Positions 1 to 9,152 of a DNA stretch of 64,000 bases are shown here, piece after piece. The notes under the pieces are model-generated. The model was not told the origin of the DNA. It ran no database searches and was given only the letters and a program-made list of their open reading frames with translations. The stretch comes from Variovorax boronicumulans NBRC 103145 (GTDB lineage: Bacteria; Pseudomonadota; Gammaproteobacteria; Burkholderiales; Burkholderiaceae_C), in NCBI RefSeq assembly GCF_001591345.1, contig NZ_BCUS01000007.1:1-64000 (forward strand), written 5' to 3'. Each line of letters starts with the position of its first letter. The first letter of the stretch is position 1. A program made the translations under genes and the position numbers.

Positions 1-1372
1 GCGCACCGAGGTCGTGGCGAGACACCGCTGCCACGGCCGCCTGCGGTGCGTCGGGCACGCCGGCACGCGCGAGCGACTCGGCCATCAGCGCGGTGGCGCG
101 CGTGCGCATCAGCGTGCCGAGCAGCGCGATGCCGATCAGCATGCCGCCCTGGCGCAGCGCGTTCATGGTGGCCGAGGCCATGCCCGAGCGCTGCGCGGGC
201 ACCGAGGCCATCACCGCCGTGCTCGTGGCCGGTACGGCCAGGCCCGCGCCCGCCCCCAACGCCACGAAGAGCAGCGCCAGCGGCAGGTACGGCGTGTCGG
301 CCGAGAACAGCGTCAGCAGCAGCATCGCCACGCCGATCAGCCCGTAGCCCGCGACCATCAGCGTGTGCACCTCGAAGCGGCGCGCCAGCCGTCCGAACTG
401 CGAGGCCACGAGGCCGGTCGCCACGAACTGCGGCACCAATCGCCAGCCGGTCTCGCTGGCCGACCAGCCCTGCACCTGCTGCAGGAACAGCGAGAAGAAG
501 AACAGGCTGGCGTAGGTCGAGAAGCCCAGCACGAACGAGGCGAAGTTGGTGACCGAAAAGCGCGCGTCGCGGAACAGCGCGAGCGGCAGCAGCGGCCGTT
601 CCACGCGCGCCTCCACGGCCAGGAACAGCGCCAGCCCGACACCCGCCGCGACGAGCGCGACCACCGCGTGGCGCGAGCCCCAGCCGTGTTCGCCCGCGGC
701 TATGAGCCCGTAGGTCAGCGCGCCCAGCCAGAGCACGCTGAGCACCTGCCCGACCGGATCGAGCGCCGCATGCTCGGGGTGCGAGGACTCGCGCAGGCCC
801 CACATCCCCAGCGCCACAGTCAGCACGCCGATCGGCAGGTTGATGAGGAAGATGCTCTGCCAGCCCGCGTGGTCCACCAGCAGGCCGCCGAGCATCGGCC
901 CGAGGATCAGCGACAGCGCCGTGAACGACGACCAGCCGCCGATCACCCGCGCGCGGCTGGCCGGCTCGGGGAAGGCGTGCGCCAGCAGCGACAGCGCGGC
1001 CGGAATCATCAGCGCGCCGGCCACGCCCTGCACCGCACGGCCCGCGAGCAGCATCGGCAGGCCCGACGCCATCGCGCACATCGCCGAGCCCACGGTGAAG
1101 ACCACCACGCCGGCCAGCCAGGCGCGTTTGCGGCCGTAGCGGTCGCCGATCGGGCCGGCCGACAGCATGAAGGCCGACAGGCACAGCGCATAGATGTCGA
1201 TCACCCACTGCAGCCCGGCCAGGTCGGTGGCGAGCGCGCGCTGCAGCGTGGGCAGCGCGACGTTGACGATGCTCACGTCGAGCGTGGCGATGAAGCTGCC
1301 GAGGTAGACCGCCGCCACCAGGGCCAGGCGGCGGCGCGGGTCGGCAGCCGCCGACGGGGAATGGGAGTCCAT
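1..1372 (-). CDS. MFS multidrug exporter, DHA2/EmrB-QacA type (3' end cut by window edge)
   Basis: Inner-membrane drug:H+ antiporter of the 14-helix DHA2 group. The start is the ATG at 1372, read leftward; 457 residues are visible without a stop before base 1, so only a short C-terminal piece is probably missing. Near the N-terminus is LDVSIVNVALP, the motif typical of DHA2 exporters, followed by the loop motif GDRYGRKR. The rest is a run of hydrophobic helices with short loops. A perfect palindrome lies 35 bp upstream of the start, which suggests control by a TetR-like repressor that is not in the window. The substrate cannot be told from sequence. The family call is firm. Confidence 0.9.
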   Translation of the reverse strand, partial: MDSHSPSAAADPRRRLALVAAVYLGSFIATLDVSIVNVALPTLQRALATDLAGLQWVIDIYALCLSAFMLSAGPIGDRYGRKRAWLAGVVVFTVGSAMCAMASGLPMLLAGRAVQGVAGALMIPAALSLLAHAFPEPASRARVIGGWSSFTALSLILGPMLGGLLVDHAGWQSIFLINLPIGVLTVALGMWGLRESSHPEHAALDPVGQVLSVLWLGALTYGLIAAGEHGWGSRHAVVALVAAGVGLALFLAVEARVERPLLPLALFRDARFSVTNFASFVLGFSTYASLFFFSLFLQQVQGWSASETGWRLVPQFVATGLVASQFGRLARRFEVHTLMVAGYGLIGVAMLLLTLFSADTPYLPLALLFVALGAGAGLAVPATSTAVMASVPAQRSGMASATMNALRQGGMLIGIALLGTLMRTRATALMAESLARAGVPDAPQAAVAAVSRHDLGA

Positions 1373-1406
1373 CGACGCCTTCGGGTCAGGAAGAAAGAAG
1401 GCGTCG

Positions 1407-1427
1407 ATACTGACTTCGAGTCAGTAT
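1407..1427. promoter_or_regulatory. Perfect palindromic operator upstream of the DHA2 exporter
   Basis: Two perfect 9-bp arms, ATACTGACT (1407-1415) and AGTCAGTAT (1419-1427), flank a TCG centre. The site lies 35-55 bp upstream of the exporter ATG, where a promoter is expected. Length and symmetry fit a TetR/QacR-type dimer site. The surrounding DNA (about 1391-1470) is distinctly A/T-richer than the flanking genes, as expected of a promoter. No TetR-family gene is seen in the window, so the regulator must lie beyond the left edge or elsewhere. Confidence 0.75.
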
Positions 1428-1481
1428 TCTGTCAATCAAATGAGAATTACTGTTATTTGCAACGTGGAATTCAAACCGCCG

Positions 1482-2645
1482 TCACAGCTTCAATCCCCAG
1501 GTCGCCTTGGCGCCCAGCGCCAGCACCCCGCCCACCACCCAGAACACGCCGGCAATGCCGATCAGCGCGCCGAGCGAGCCGAACAGCATCGGCATCGCGA
1601 CGCTCGATGCGTTGATGGTCATGAGCCGCAGCCCGAGTGCCTCGCCATGCCGCGCGTGCGGCGTGATCTGGTGCAGCATGCTCATCACCATCGGTTGCAC
1701 CGCGCCGAGCGCGAAGCCCAGCACCACGGAGCAGATGCCCATGGTCCACGGTGAATTCAGCAGCGGGTAGATGGCGAACACGGCCGCAGTGACGACGGTC
1801 GAGCTCAGGATCACGCTGCGCTCCGACGCACGCGACGCGATCAGCGGCAGCACCACGCGAATGACCGCCGCGGCGATCGCGAAGGCGCCGAGGATGGAGC
1901 CGATCACCGAGGCGCTGATGCCCCGGTCGTGGCCCAGCACCGGCAGCACGAAGGCGTGCACGTCCCAGCTCGACGACTGCAGCCAGTTCACGAACAGCAG
2001 GCGGCGGAACATCGGCTCGCGCAGCAGGTCCCAGGCCCGCGTGGGCGCGGCGCCCGGCACCGGCGCCACCCGCGGCGGCTCGTGCGCGCCGCGTGCCAGC
2101 AACCAGCACAGCAGCGGCAAAAAGGCCATCACGGCGAAGCAGATGCGAAAGGCCAGCAGGTCGGCCGGCGCGCGGCCGGCGTGGTCGATCAGCATGCCGG
2201 CCAGGAAGGGCCCGACGAAGTTCGCCGCGGCGGGCGCGATGGCCAGCCAGCTGAACACGCGCTTGAGCTGCGTCGGGTCGGTGGCCGAGCGCCCCACGTG
2301 CCGCTGCAGCGCGATGACGGTCGCGCCGGTGGCGCCGCCGGTCAGCAGCGCGGCGATGCACATGACCGGAAACACCGGAAAAATCAGCGCCAGCCCCGCC
2401 CCGCCCGACGCCGCGATCACCGACAGCCACAGCGGCCGCTTGAGCCCGTGCCGGTCGGCGAAGCGCCCGGCCGGCAGCGCAAGAAACACCTGGGTCAGCG
2501 CGAACAGCGCGATCAGCAAGCCGACGGCCGCTGCGCTGTAGCCTTGCTGCAGCGCGAGCAGCGGTGTGGCGAGCCGCATGCCCGCCATCGTGGCGTGCAA
2601 ACAGACCTGCGCCACGATGACGCGCAGCAGTTCAGAACCTTTCAC
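1482..2645 (-). CDS. MFS transporter, 12-helix
   Basis: Major facilitator permease of 387 residues with twelve predicted membrane segments and the family loop motif AGRFADRHGLKRP after the second helix. The chosen start is a GTG at 2645, which overlaps the rmuC stop codon (GTGA); the protein then begins MKGSELLRVIV and enters the first helix directly. Longer in-frame extensions would run inside rmuC and are rejected. The overlap indicates co-transcription and coupled translation with rmuC. Substrate unknown. The gene ends 109 bp before the next exporter on the same strand. Confidence 0.85.
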   Translation of the reverse strand: MKGSELLRVIVAQVCLHATMAGMRLATPLLALQQGYSAAAVGLLIALFALTQVFLALPAGRFADRHGLKRPLWLSVIAASGGAGLALIFPVFPVMCIAALLTGGATGATVIALQRHVGRSATDPTQLKRVFSWLAIAPAAANFVGPFLAGMLIDHAGRAPADLLAFRICFAVMAFLPLLCWLLARGAHEPPRVAPVPGAAPTRAWDLLREPMFRRLLFVNWLQSSSWDVHAFVLPVLGHDRGISASVIGSILGAFAIAAAVIRVVLPLIASRASERSVILSSTVVTAAVFAIYPLLNSPWTMGICSVVLGFALGAVQPMVMSMLHQITPHARHGEALGLRLMTINASSVAMPMLFGSLGALIGIAGVFWVVGGVLALGAKATWGLKL

Positions 2646-4018
2646 GGGGTGTCGTCGGCCTCGCTGTCGGTGTCGGCCGTGGGCGGCAGCAGCGCCTGCG
2701 ACTGCGCCTCGGGCAAGGCCTCGACCTTGCGCAGCGCCAGGCGCATCTGCTTGGCACGCGTGTCGGCCTTGTCGATGGTGTCGGAGGCCTTGGCCACCTG
2801 TTCCTTGATGCGCGCCACCCATTCGCCGTAGCGCTCGAACTCGGTCTTGACCGCGCCCAGCACCTTCCAGACCTCCGAGGCCTGGCGCTCCAGCGCGAGT
2901 GTGCGAAAGCCCATGTGCAGGCTGTTGAGCATGGCGAGCAAGGTGGTCGGGCCGGCCAGCGTCACGCGGTGCTGGCGCTGGATCGCGTCCATCAGGCCGG
3001 GGCGGCGCAGCACCTCGGCGTAGAGGCTTTCGACCGGCAGGAACAGGATCGCGAAGTCGGTGGTGTGCGGCGCCGCGAGGTAGTTCTCGGCGATCGACTT
3101 GGCCTCGACGCGGATGCGCGTCTCGAGCGCCTTGGCCGCGGCCTCGGCGCCGGCGGCATCGGCGCGCTCGTGGGCGTCGATGAGGCGTTCGTAGTCGTCG
3201 CGCGGAAACTTGGCGTCGATCGGCAGCCACACCGGCGCGCCGTCGTCGCCGCGCCCCGGAAAGCGGATCGCGAAGTCGACGCGCTGGCCGCTGCGCGGCT
3301 TGGTCTCGACCTGGCGCGCGTACTGCTCGGGCGTGAGCACCTGCTCGAGCAGCGCCTCGAGCTGCACCTCGCCGAACATGCCGCGCGTCTTCACGTTGGT
3401 CAGCACGCGCTGCAGGCTGCCCACGCCGACGGCCAGCGTCTGCATCTCGCCCAGGCCCTTGTGCACCTGCTCGAGCCGGTCGGCCACCTGCTTGAAGCTT
3501 TCGCCCAGGCGCGCCTCGAGCGTGCTCTGCAGTTTCTCGTCGACGGTCTTGCGCATCTCGTCGAGCTTGGCGGTGTTGCTCTGCTGCAGCTGGGCGAGCT
3601 GGGTTTCCATGGTCGTGCGCACCTCGGAAAGGCGGCGCGCGTTCGATTCGCTCAGCCCCTGCAGCTGGGTGTTCAGCGTGTCGGCCAGGGTCTTCTGCAG
3701 CGAGGCGAGCTGCAGCGCGAAGGCGTCGAGCTGCGCGTTCTGCGTGCGCGTGGCCTCGGCGCCCTGCTGCACCAGCGACTGCTGGAAGGTGGCGAAGGCC
3801 TGCGCGGTTTCCTGACGTGCGCCGCGCGAGCTTTCGCCGATCTCGTGGCGCAGCTCGCGCTCGGTGCGTTCGTTGGCGCGGCCCATGGCGGCGAGCACGC
3901 CCAGCATTTCGCTGTGATCAGGTGGGGGTGGCCGGCGGGCCAGCAGCCAGATGACCAGCACCAGCTGCACCACGGCGAATGCGGCCAGTGCGAGAAGAAT
4001 CAGATCCGTCAGTTCCAA
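2642..4018 (-). CDS. rmuC: DNA recombination protein RmuC
   Basis: RmuC-family protein of 458 residues. It has an N-terminal membrane anchor (about residues 5-26), a long coiled-coil region rich in Gln/Glu/Arg (about 50-190) and a C-terminal nuclease-like domain (about 190-420) containing the family stretches TRGMFGEVQLE and PIDAKFPRDDYERL. In E. coli RmuC limits inversions at short repeats; its biochemical activity is not established. The anchor would place the domain at the inner membrane facing the cytoplasm. Its stop overlaps the GTG start of the downstream MFS gene. Length and architecture are normal for the family. Confidence 0.95.
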   Translation of the reverse strand: MELTDLILLALAAFAVVQLVLVIWLLARRPPPPDHSEMLGVLAAMGRANERTERELRHEIGESSRGARQETAQAFATFQQSLVQQGAEATRTQNAQLDAFALQLASLQKTLADTLNTQLQGLSESNARRLSEVRTTMETQLAQLQQSNTAKLDEMRKTVDEKLQSTLEARLGESFKQVADRLEQVHKGLGEMQTLAVGVGSLQRVLTNVKTRGMFGEVQLEALLEQVLTPEQYARQVETKPRSGQRVDFAIRFPGRGDDGAPVWLPIDAKFPRDDYERLIDAHERADAAGAEAAAKALETRIRVEAKSIAENYLAAPHTTDFAILFLPVESLYAEVLRRPGLMDAIQRQHRVTLAGPTTLLAMLNSLHMGFRTLALERQASEVWKVLGAVKTEFERYGEWVARIKEQVAKASDTIDKADTRAKQMRLALRKVEALPEAQSQALLPPTADTDSEADDTP

Positions 4019-4048
4019 GGTGGGGGGCGTGTCGCTCTCGCTGTCAGG

Positions 4049-5038
4049 TTATTTCGTGGCCGCCGGCACCGGCGTGACAGGGGTCAAGGGCCCCTTGCCG
4101 GTGCCCCAGGCGATGAGGTTGTCGGCCGCCAGGTCGGCCATGGCGCGGCGCGTGGGCACGGTGGCGCTGGCGATGTGCGGCGTGAGCACCACGTTGGGCA
4201 CGGTGAGCAGGTCGGGGTGGACCTTGGGCTCGCCCTCGAACACATCGAGGCCGGCGGCGGCGATGCGCTTCTCGCGCAGCGCCACGGCCAGCGCCGCGTC
4301 GTCGACGATGCCGCCGCGCGCGATGTTGACCAGCGTGGCGGTCGGCTTCATGAGCGCGATCTCGGCCGCGCCGATGGTGTGGTGCGAGGCCGGCGAGTAC
4401 GGCACGACCAGCACGACGTGGTCGGCGGTCTTGAGCAGCTCTTCCTTGCCGACGTAGCGGGCCTTGCACTCGGCCTCGAGCGCGGCATCGAGGCGCGAGC
4501 GGTTGTGATAGATCACGTTCATGCCGAAGCCGTGCGCACCGCGCCGGGCAATGCCCTGCCCGATGCGGCCCATGCCGATGATGCCGAGCGTCGAGCCGTG
4601 GATGTCGGAGCCGGCGAACATGTCGTAGCTCCACTTTTCCCACTTGCCCGCGCGCAGGAAGTGTTCGCTCTCGGTGATGCGGCGCGCGGTGGCCATGAGC
4701 AGCGCGAAGCCGAAGTCGGCCGTGGTCTCGGTCAGCACGTCGGGCGCGTTGGTGCCCAGCACGCCGCGTGCGGCCATGGCGTCGACGTCGAAGTTGTTGT
4801 AGCCCACGGCCATGTTGGCGCAGATCTTCAGCTCGGGGCAGGCGTCGAGCACCGCGGCGTCGATGCGCTCGCTGCCGGTGGTGAAGGCGCCCTGCTTGCC
4901 CTGCAGTTTCGCGATCAGCTGGTCCTTGCTCCAGGTCTCGTCGGCCTGGTTCGACTCGACCTCGAAATGCTGCGCCAGGCGTGCGAGGGTTTCGGGGAAC
5001 ACCGCGCGCGCGACCAGGATCTTGGGCTTGCTGCTCAT
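4049..5038 (-). CDS. D-2-hydroxyacid dehydrogenase (glyoxylate/hydroxypyruvate/2-ketogluconate reductase type)
   Basis: NAD(P)-dependent D-isomer 2-hydroxyacid dehydrogenase, 329 residues. The Rossmann motif GMGRIG is at 155-160. The catalytic triad can be read as Arg241 (in NIARGG), Glu270 (in FEGEP) and His288 (in TPHIAS). The closest described group is glyoxylate reductase/2-ketogluconate reductase (GhrB, GyaR, TkrA), which reduces glyoxylate, hydroxypyruvate or 2-ketogluconate in the cytoplasm; sequence alone does not choose among these. The neighbour upstream is the antiporter-like gene, 34 bp away on the same strand, so the two may share a transcript. Confidence 0.9.
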   Translation of the reverse strand: MSSKPKILVARAVFPETLARLAQHFEVESNQADETWSKDQLIAKLQGKQGAFTTGSERIDAAVLDACPELKICANMAVGYNNFDVDAMAARGVLGTNAPDVLTETTADFGFALLMATARRITESEHFLRAGKWEKWSYDMFAGSDIHGSTLGIIGMGRIGQGIARRGAHGFGMNVIYHNRSRLDAALEAECKARYVGKEELLKTADHVVLVVPYSPASHHTIGAAEIALMKPTATLVNIARGGIVDDAALAVALREKRIAAAGLDVFEGEPKVHPDLLTVPNVVLTPHIASATVPTRRAMADLAADNLIAWGTGKGPLTPVTPVPAATK

Positions 5039-5072
5039 GGAACGTGTCTCTTTCTTTGAAGGGCTGGAAGGA

Positions 5073-6485
5073 TCAACGGAAGAAGATGAAGGTGCACAGG
5101 ACGAACAGCGGGACCAGGATCGCCCCCGACCACGCCATGTAGCCGAAGAAGCTGGGCATGCGCACGCCGCGGCTTTCGGCGATGGCCTTGACCATCAGGT
5201 TCGGCGCGTTGCCGATGTAGGTGTTGGCGCCCATGAACACGGCGCCGGCCGAGATGGCGGCCAGCGTGCTGGCATAGGTGGTCATGAGCGCCGCCGGGTC
5301 GCCGCCCGCCGTGTTGAAGAACACGAGGTAGGTCGGCGCGTTGTCCAGGAACGAGCTCAGGATGCCGGTGGCCCAGAAGTACATGGCCGGGTCGGGCTGG
5401 CCGTCGGCGCGCGTCACGGCCGCGACGATGGCGCCGAACGGGCCCTGCGTGCCGGCCTTGAGCATGGCGATCACCGGGATGATGGTCAGGAAGATGCCGG
5501 CGAAGAGCTTGGCCACCTCGGCCATCGGGCCCCACTCGAACTGGTTGTCGGCGTGCACCTTGGGCGCCGTGAGCTTGTACGAGACGACGGCGATCAGCGC
5601 CAGTCCTACGTCGCGCACCAGGCCCGGCAGGCCGACCTCGGTGCCGAACACGTCGAACACCACGGGCGATTTCCAGAAGCCGCTCAGCAGCACCAGCGCG
5701 ACGATGCCGCCCAAGAGCCAGAAATTGGCCGCGCCGTCGAAGCCCAGGCGCGGGGTGTCGGGCGTCGAGTCGACGGGCAGCACGCCGTCCTTGCGATAGA
5801 AGTGGCGGTCGATGGCATAGAACAGCGCCAGCAGCACGGCCAGGATGAAGATCGTCTCGGGCAGGATGTGCTGCGCGGTCCAGAAGAAGCCCACGCCCTT
5901 GAGGAAGCCGAGGAACAGCGGCGGGTCGCCCAGCGGCGTGAGCGAGCCGCCCGCGTTCGACACGATGAAGATGAAGAACACGATCACGTGCACCTTGCGC
6001 TGCCGGTTGTCGTTGGCCCGGATCAGCGGCCGGATCAGCAGCATCGAGGCGCCCGTCGTCCCCATGAAGCTCGCGAGCACCGCGCCGATGGCCAGGATCG
6101 CCGTGTTGAGCCCCGGCGTGCCGTGCAGGTTGCCGCGGATGTGGATGCCCCCGGCCACGGTGAAGAGCGCCGTGAGCAGGATGATGAACGGGATGTACTC
6201 GGCCACCAGCGCATGCACCAGCTGCACGCCCGCCAGCCCCGCGCCGTAGGTCGCGGCAAAGGGCAGCAGGAAGGCCAGCGCCCAGGCGGCGGAAATCTTG
6301 CCGTAGTGGTGGTGCCAGAACGAAGGCGTGGCCAGCGGCAAGAGCGCGATGGACAGCAGGATGCCGGCGAACGGCACGCCCCACAGCGGCGAGAGCGCGG
6401 CACCGTCGAAATCGGCAGCGAAGGCCAGGGCGGGAAAGAGCATCGGCAGCGCCGCGGCTGCCGTCAGTCGGATCGTTTTCTTCAT
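5073..6485 (-). CDS. Sodium:proton antiporter-like membrane protein (ion transporter superfamily)
   Basis: Polytopic inner-membrane protein of 470 residues with a hydrophobic signal-like N-terminus followed by about ten to twelve membrane segments. The helix-break segments SNAGGSLTPLGDPPLFLG and the later SSFLDNAPTYLVFF are typical of the ion-transporter superfamily that includes NhaD, ArsB and citrate carriers, where such segments form the two symmetric substrate-binding hairpins. Related proteins are usually annotated as sodium:proton antiporters; transport was not shown for most. The start ATG at 6485 gives a continuous hydrophobic N-terminus. It precedes the hydroxyacid dehydrogenase by 34 bp. 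Confidence 0.8.
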   Translation of the reverse strand: MKKTIRLTAAAALPMLFPALAFAADFDGAALSPLWGVPFAGILLSIALLPLATPSFWHHHYGKISAAWALAFLLPFAATYGAGLAGVQLVHALVAEYIPFIILLTALFTVAGGIHIRGNLHGTPGLNTAILAIGAVLASFMGTTGASMLLIRPLIRANDNRQRKVHVIVFFIFIVSNAGGSLTPLGDPPLFLGFLKGVGFFWTAQHILPETIFILAVLLALFYAIDRHFYRKDGVLPVDSTPDTPRLGFDGAANFWLLGGIVALVLLSGFWKSPVVFDVFGTEVGLPGLVRDVGLALIAVVSYKLTAPKVHADNQFEWGPMAEVAKLFAGIFLTIIPVIAMLKAGTQGPFGAIVAAVTRADGQPDPAMYFWATGILSSFLDNAPTYLVFFNTAGGDPAALMTTYASTLAAISAGAVFMGANTYIGNAPNLMVKAIAESRGVRMPSFFGYMAWSGAILVPLFVLCTFIFFR

Positions 6486-6521
6486 GGGGGCTGTACCGTA
6501 CCAGACAGGTCAGTACAGCCT

Positions 6522-7742
6522 TCAAACGGGGGGTTGTTCGATCTCGAACACCTGGCGCAGGTAGGCCAGGTATTTCTCGTCCTCGCACATGTTCTTGGAC
6601 GGCGTGTCCGACAGCTTGGCCACCGGCTGGTCGTTGCACTGGATCATCTTGATGACGATCTGCAGCGGCTCGTAGCCCAGGTCGTTGGTGAGGTTGGTGC
6701 CGATGCCGAAGGCCAGCAGGCAACGGCCGCGGAACTGCTGGTACAGCTCGATGGTGCGCGGCACCGTGAGGCCGTCGCTGAAGATCAGCGTCTTGGTGAG
6801 CGGATCGACCCGGTTCGCGTGGTAGTGCGCCAGCATGCGCTCGCCCCACTGGAACGGGTCGCCGCTGTCGTGACGGGCGCCGTCGAAGAGCTTGCAGAAG
6901 TACAGGTCGAAGTCGCGCAGGAAGGCGCTCATGCCGTACACGTCGGACAGCGCAATGCCCAGGTCGCCGCGGTATTCACGGGCCCAGCTCTCGAAGCCGA
7001 AGATCTGGCTGTCGCGCAGCCGCGGGCCCAGCGCCTGGCAGGCCTGCAGGTACTCGTGCGCCATGGTGCCCAGCGGAATGAGCCCGAGCTTCATGGCGTA
7101 CAGCACGTTGCTGGTGCCCGCCAGCTGCGGCAGGTGTTCGCCGGCGGGCGACTTGGCCGGCGGCGAGGCCACGGCGCCGAGCCGTTGCGTCAGCGTGCGC
7201 AGCACTTCCTCGTGCCAGTCTTTGGAGAAGCGGCGGCGCGTGCCGTAGTCGGCAATCTTGAGATCGCCCAGGCCGGCTTCCTGCAACTGGCTGATCTTGA
7301 GGTCGAGGCGGCGACGGCCTTCCTCGAAGTCGGGGTTCTTCTGCGTGTTGCGAAAGTAGACCTCGTTCACGATGGCCAGCACCGGAATCTCGAACAGGAT
7401 GGTGTGCAGCCACGGGCCCTTGATGCGGATCTCGAGCTCGCCCGAGGGCTGGGGGATGACGTTGATGTACTTCTCGTTGAGCCGGAACAGGCCCAGGAAG
7501 TCGACGAAGTCGCTCTTGATGAAGCGCATCGAGCGCAGGTAGGCGAGCTCGGCGTCGCGGAATTGCAGCGAGCACAGGCTGCGGATCTCGTCGCGGATCT
7601 GTCCCGCGAACTGCGCGAGGTTGACGCCCGGGTTGCGGCACTTGAAGCGGTACTCGACCCGCGCCCCCGGAAAGTGGTGCAGGACCACCTGCATCATCGT
7701 GAACTTGTAGAGGTCGGTGTCGAGCAGGCTGTGAATGATCAT
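6522..7742 (-). CDS. pncB: Nicotinate phosphoribosyltransferase
   Basis: Converts nicotinate, PRPP and ATP to nicotinate mononucleotide in NAD salvage. The proposed start (7742) gives 406 residues beginning [18 protein letters not shown], which matches where PncB proteins normally begin (HSLLDTDxYK). The family stretch DYGTRRRFS, expected to surround the phosphorylatable histidine region, and the GIGTNLTND phosphate-binding loop are present. An in-frame ATG at 7790 would add 16 poorly conserved residues; neither start has a good ribosome binding site, so the start is the less certain part. Family assignment is firm. Confidence 0.93.
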   Translation of the reverse strand: MIIHSLLDTDLYKFTMMQVVLHHFPGARVEYRFKCRNPGVNLAQFAGQIRDEIRSLCSLQFRDAELAYLRSMRFIKSDFVDFLGLFRLNEKYINVIPQPSGELEIRIKGPWLHTILFEIPVLAIVNEVYFRNTQKNPDFEEGRRRLDLKISQLQEAGLGDLKIADYGTRRRFSKDWHEEVLRTLTQRLGAVASPPAKSPAGEHLPQLAGTSNVLYAMKLGLIPLGTMAHEYLQACQALGPRLRDSQIFGFESWAREYRGDLGIALSDVYGMSAFLRDFDLYFCKLFDGARHDSGDPFQWGERMLAHYHANRVDPLTKTLIFSDGLTVPRTIELYQQFRGRCLLAFGIGTNLTNDLGYEPLQIVIKMIQCNDQPVAKLSDTPSKNMCEDEKYLAYLRQVFEIEQPPV

Positions 7743-7927
7743 GGTGCGGTGCGCGGTGTCTCGGGTCTCTGGCGTCGGCGTCCGTTCCATTATCACGGCC
7801 TGCGTCGGCCTCTGCCTACGAAGGCCGGACTGCACGTCCTACCGGCAGGGGGAATCACGCACGCGACATTGATTTCACGGCGGCGGCATGTTCCGCCGGG
7901 TCATCACTCTTACGCAAGGAGATTCGC

Positions 7928-8161
7928 ATGAACAAGGACACCATCGAAGGCAACTGGAAGCAGCTCAAGGGCAAGGTCCGCGAGCAGTGGGGCAAGCTGA
8001 CCGACGACGACTTCGACGTCATCGCCGGCAAGCGCGACCAGTTGCTGGGCCGCATCCAGGAACGCCACGGCATCAGCCGCGACGAGGCCGAGAAGCAGGT
8101 GAAGGACTGGGAATCGCGCGACGGCCGCTCGCCGGACGCGCTCTGGTTCGAGAAGAACTGA
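7928..8161 (+). CDS. CsbD-like stress response protein
   Basis: Small hydrophilic protein of 77 residues of the CsbD family, which is induced by general stress in many bacteria and whose molecular role is unknown. The N-terminal NKDTIEGNWKQLKGKVREQWG and the GKRDQLLGRIQERHG segment are diagnostic. An AAGGAG ribosome binding site lies at 7916-7921, seven bases before the ATG. The 185 bp between this gene and pncB hold an inverted repeat (CGGCGG/CCGCCG around 7877-7894) but no promoter that can be named with confidence. It is followed 54 bp later by a gene for a secreted protein on the same strand. Confidence 0.93.
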   Translation: MNKDTIEGNWKQLKGKVREQWGKLTDDDFDVIAGKRDQLLGRIQERHGISRDEAEKQVKDWESRDGRSPDALWFEKN

Positions 8162-8215
8162 CTGAGAAAGACACCGGCCATCCGGCCCTGCCACTCATCG
8201 CAAAGGACACACACC

Positions 8216-8626
8216 ATGAAAAAACAACACCTCGTCATGCTCGCCCTCGCCTCCACCTGCTTCGTTGCCAGCCAGGCCGGAGCCATGACCAAGGACGAGT
8301 ACAAGGTCGCCAAGGAAAAGGTCGAGGCCGATTACAAGGTCGCCAAGGCCCAGTGCGACACGATGAAGGACAACGCCAAGGACGTCTGCCAGAAGGAAGC
8401 CAAGGGCAAGGAAGAAGTGGCCAAGGCCGAGCTGGAACAGCAGTACCAGCCGAGCGACAGCCATGCCCGCAAGGTGGCTGAAGAAAAGGTGAAGGCCGCC
8501 TATGAAGTCGCGAAGGAAAAGTGCGACGACCAGAATGGCGCGGCCAAGGACGCTTGCGTGAAGCAGGCCAAGGCTGATGAAGCCCAGGGCAAGGCCGACA
8601 TCAAGGCCATGAAGAAGACGATGTAA
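8216..8626 (+). CDS. Secreted Lys/Ala-rich protein with an internal duplication
   Basis: A 136-residue protein of unknown function. Residues 1-23 form a signal peptide (MKKQHL, hydrophobic core, SQAGA). The mature part is a tandem duplication: residues about 31-70 and 87-126 share the pattern VAxEKVxAxYxVAKxxC, then a second cysteine eleven residues later (C47/C58 and C103/C114). The two evenly spaced cysteine pairs in helical, strongly charged repeats suggest two disulfide-linked helical hairpins in the periplasm. Next to csbD and followed by a strong terminator, it may share the stress-induced transcript. Similar proteins are known from Burkholderiales only as hypotheticals. Confidence 0.8.
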   Translation: MKKQHLVMLALASTCFVASQAGAMTKDEYKVAKEKVEADYKVAKAQCDTMKDNAKDVCQKEAKGKEEVAKAELEQQYQPSDSHARKVAEEKVKAAYEVAKEKCDDQNGAAKDACVKQAKADEAQGKADIKAMKKTM

Positions 8627-8652
8627 GCGGGGTCACGCCCCACTCACCCACG

Positions 8653-8677
8653 AACGGCGCCTGCGGGCGCCGTTTTT
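8653..8677 (+). terminator. Rho-independent terminator after the csbD unit
   Basis: Perfect 9-bp stem AACGGCGCC/GGCGCCGTT with a TGCG loop, ending in a run of five T. It lies 27 bp after the stop of the secreted duplicated protein. The opposite strand has no T run after the stem, so it serves only the plus-strand unit. Confidence 0.9.
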
Positions 8678-8690
8678 CATGGGCGGGCGC

Positions 8691-9152
8691 TCAGGCGCGC
8701 AGCGAATCGACCACCTGCTGCAGCGCCTCGGGCAACGGCACCGGCCGCTGCGTCGCGCGGTCGACGTACACGTGCACGAAATGCCCCTGCGCGGCGGCAG
8801 TGTCGGCCCCTTCGGCGAACAGCGCGATCTCGTAGCGCACGCTCGAACGGCCCGCCTGCGCCACGCGGATGCCCGCCTCCACCGTCTGCGGGAAGGCCAC
8901 CGGCGCGAAGTAGTTGCACTGCGTCTCGACCACGAAGCCGATGGTCTGGCCGCCATGGATATCGAGCGCGCCGCGCTCGATGAGCAGCGCGTTCACCGCG
9001 GTGTCGAACCAGCTGTAGTAGACGACGTTGTTGACGTGGCCGTACATGTCGTTGTCGGCCCACCGCGTCGGGATGCTGCGAAACGCCCGGTAGGCGCTGC
9101 GGGTGTGGGGCGTGGGCTTGGGGGTTGGGATGGGTGGTGTGGGGGCGCTCAT
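8691..9152 (-). CDS. Acyl-CoA thioesterase, 4HBT hotdog family
   Basis: Hotdog-fold thioesterase of 153 residues. The segment [17 protein letters not shown] carries the Asp-x-x-(x)-GHVNN active-site region of the 4-hydroxybenzoyl-CoA thioesterase family (YbgC/FcbC type), which hydrolyses acyl- or aroyl-CoA in the cytoplasm. A proline/threonine-rich lead of about 17 residues precedes the domain. The ATG at 9152 overlaps the stop of the HDAC-like gene (ATGA), so the two are translationally coupled. The actual acyl group is not predictable. Confidence 0.88.
   Translation of the reverse strand: MSAPTPPIPTPKPTPHTRSAYRAFRSIPTRWADNDMYGHVNNVVYYSWFDTAVNALLIERGALDIHGGQTIGFVVETQCNYFAPVAFPQTVEAGIRVAQAGRSSVRYEIALFAEGADTAAAQGHFVHVYVDRATQRPVPLPEALQQVVDSLRA

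Noticed and set aside
4812-7931. Very long plus-strand open frame opposite four clear genes
   Set aside because: Composition is an artefact of GC-rich codons of the real minus-strand genes (His/Gln/Arg/Ala-rich, no domain); no ribosome binding site.
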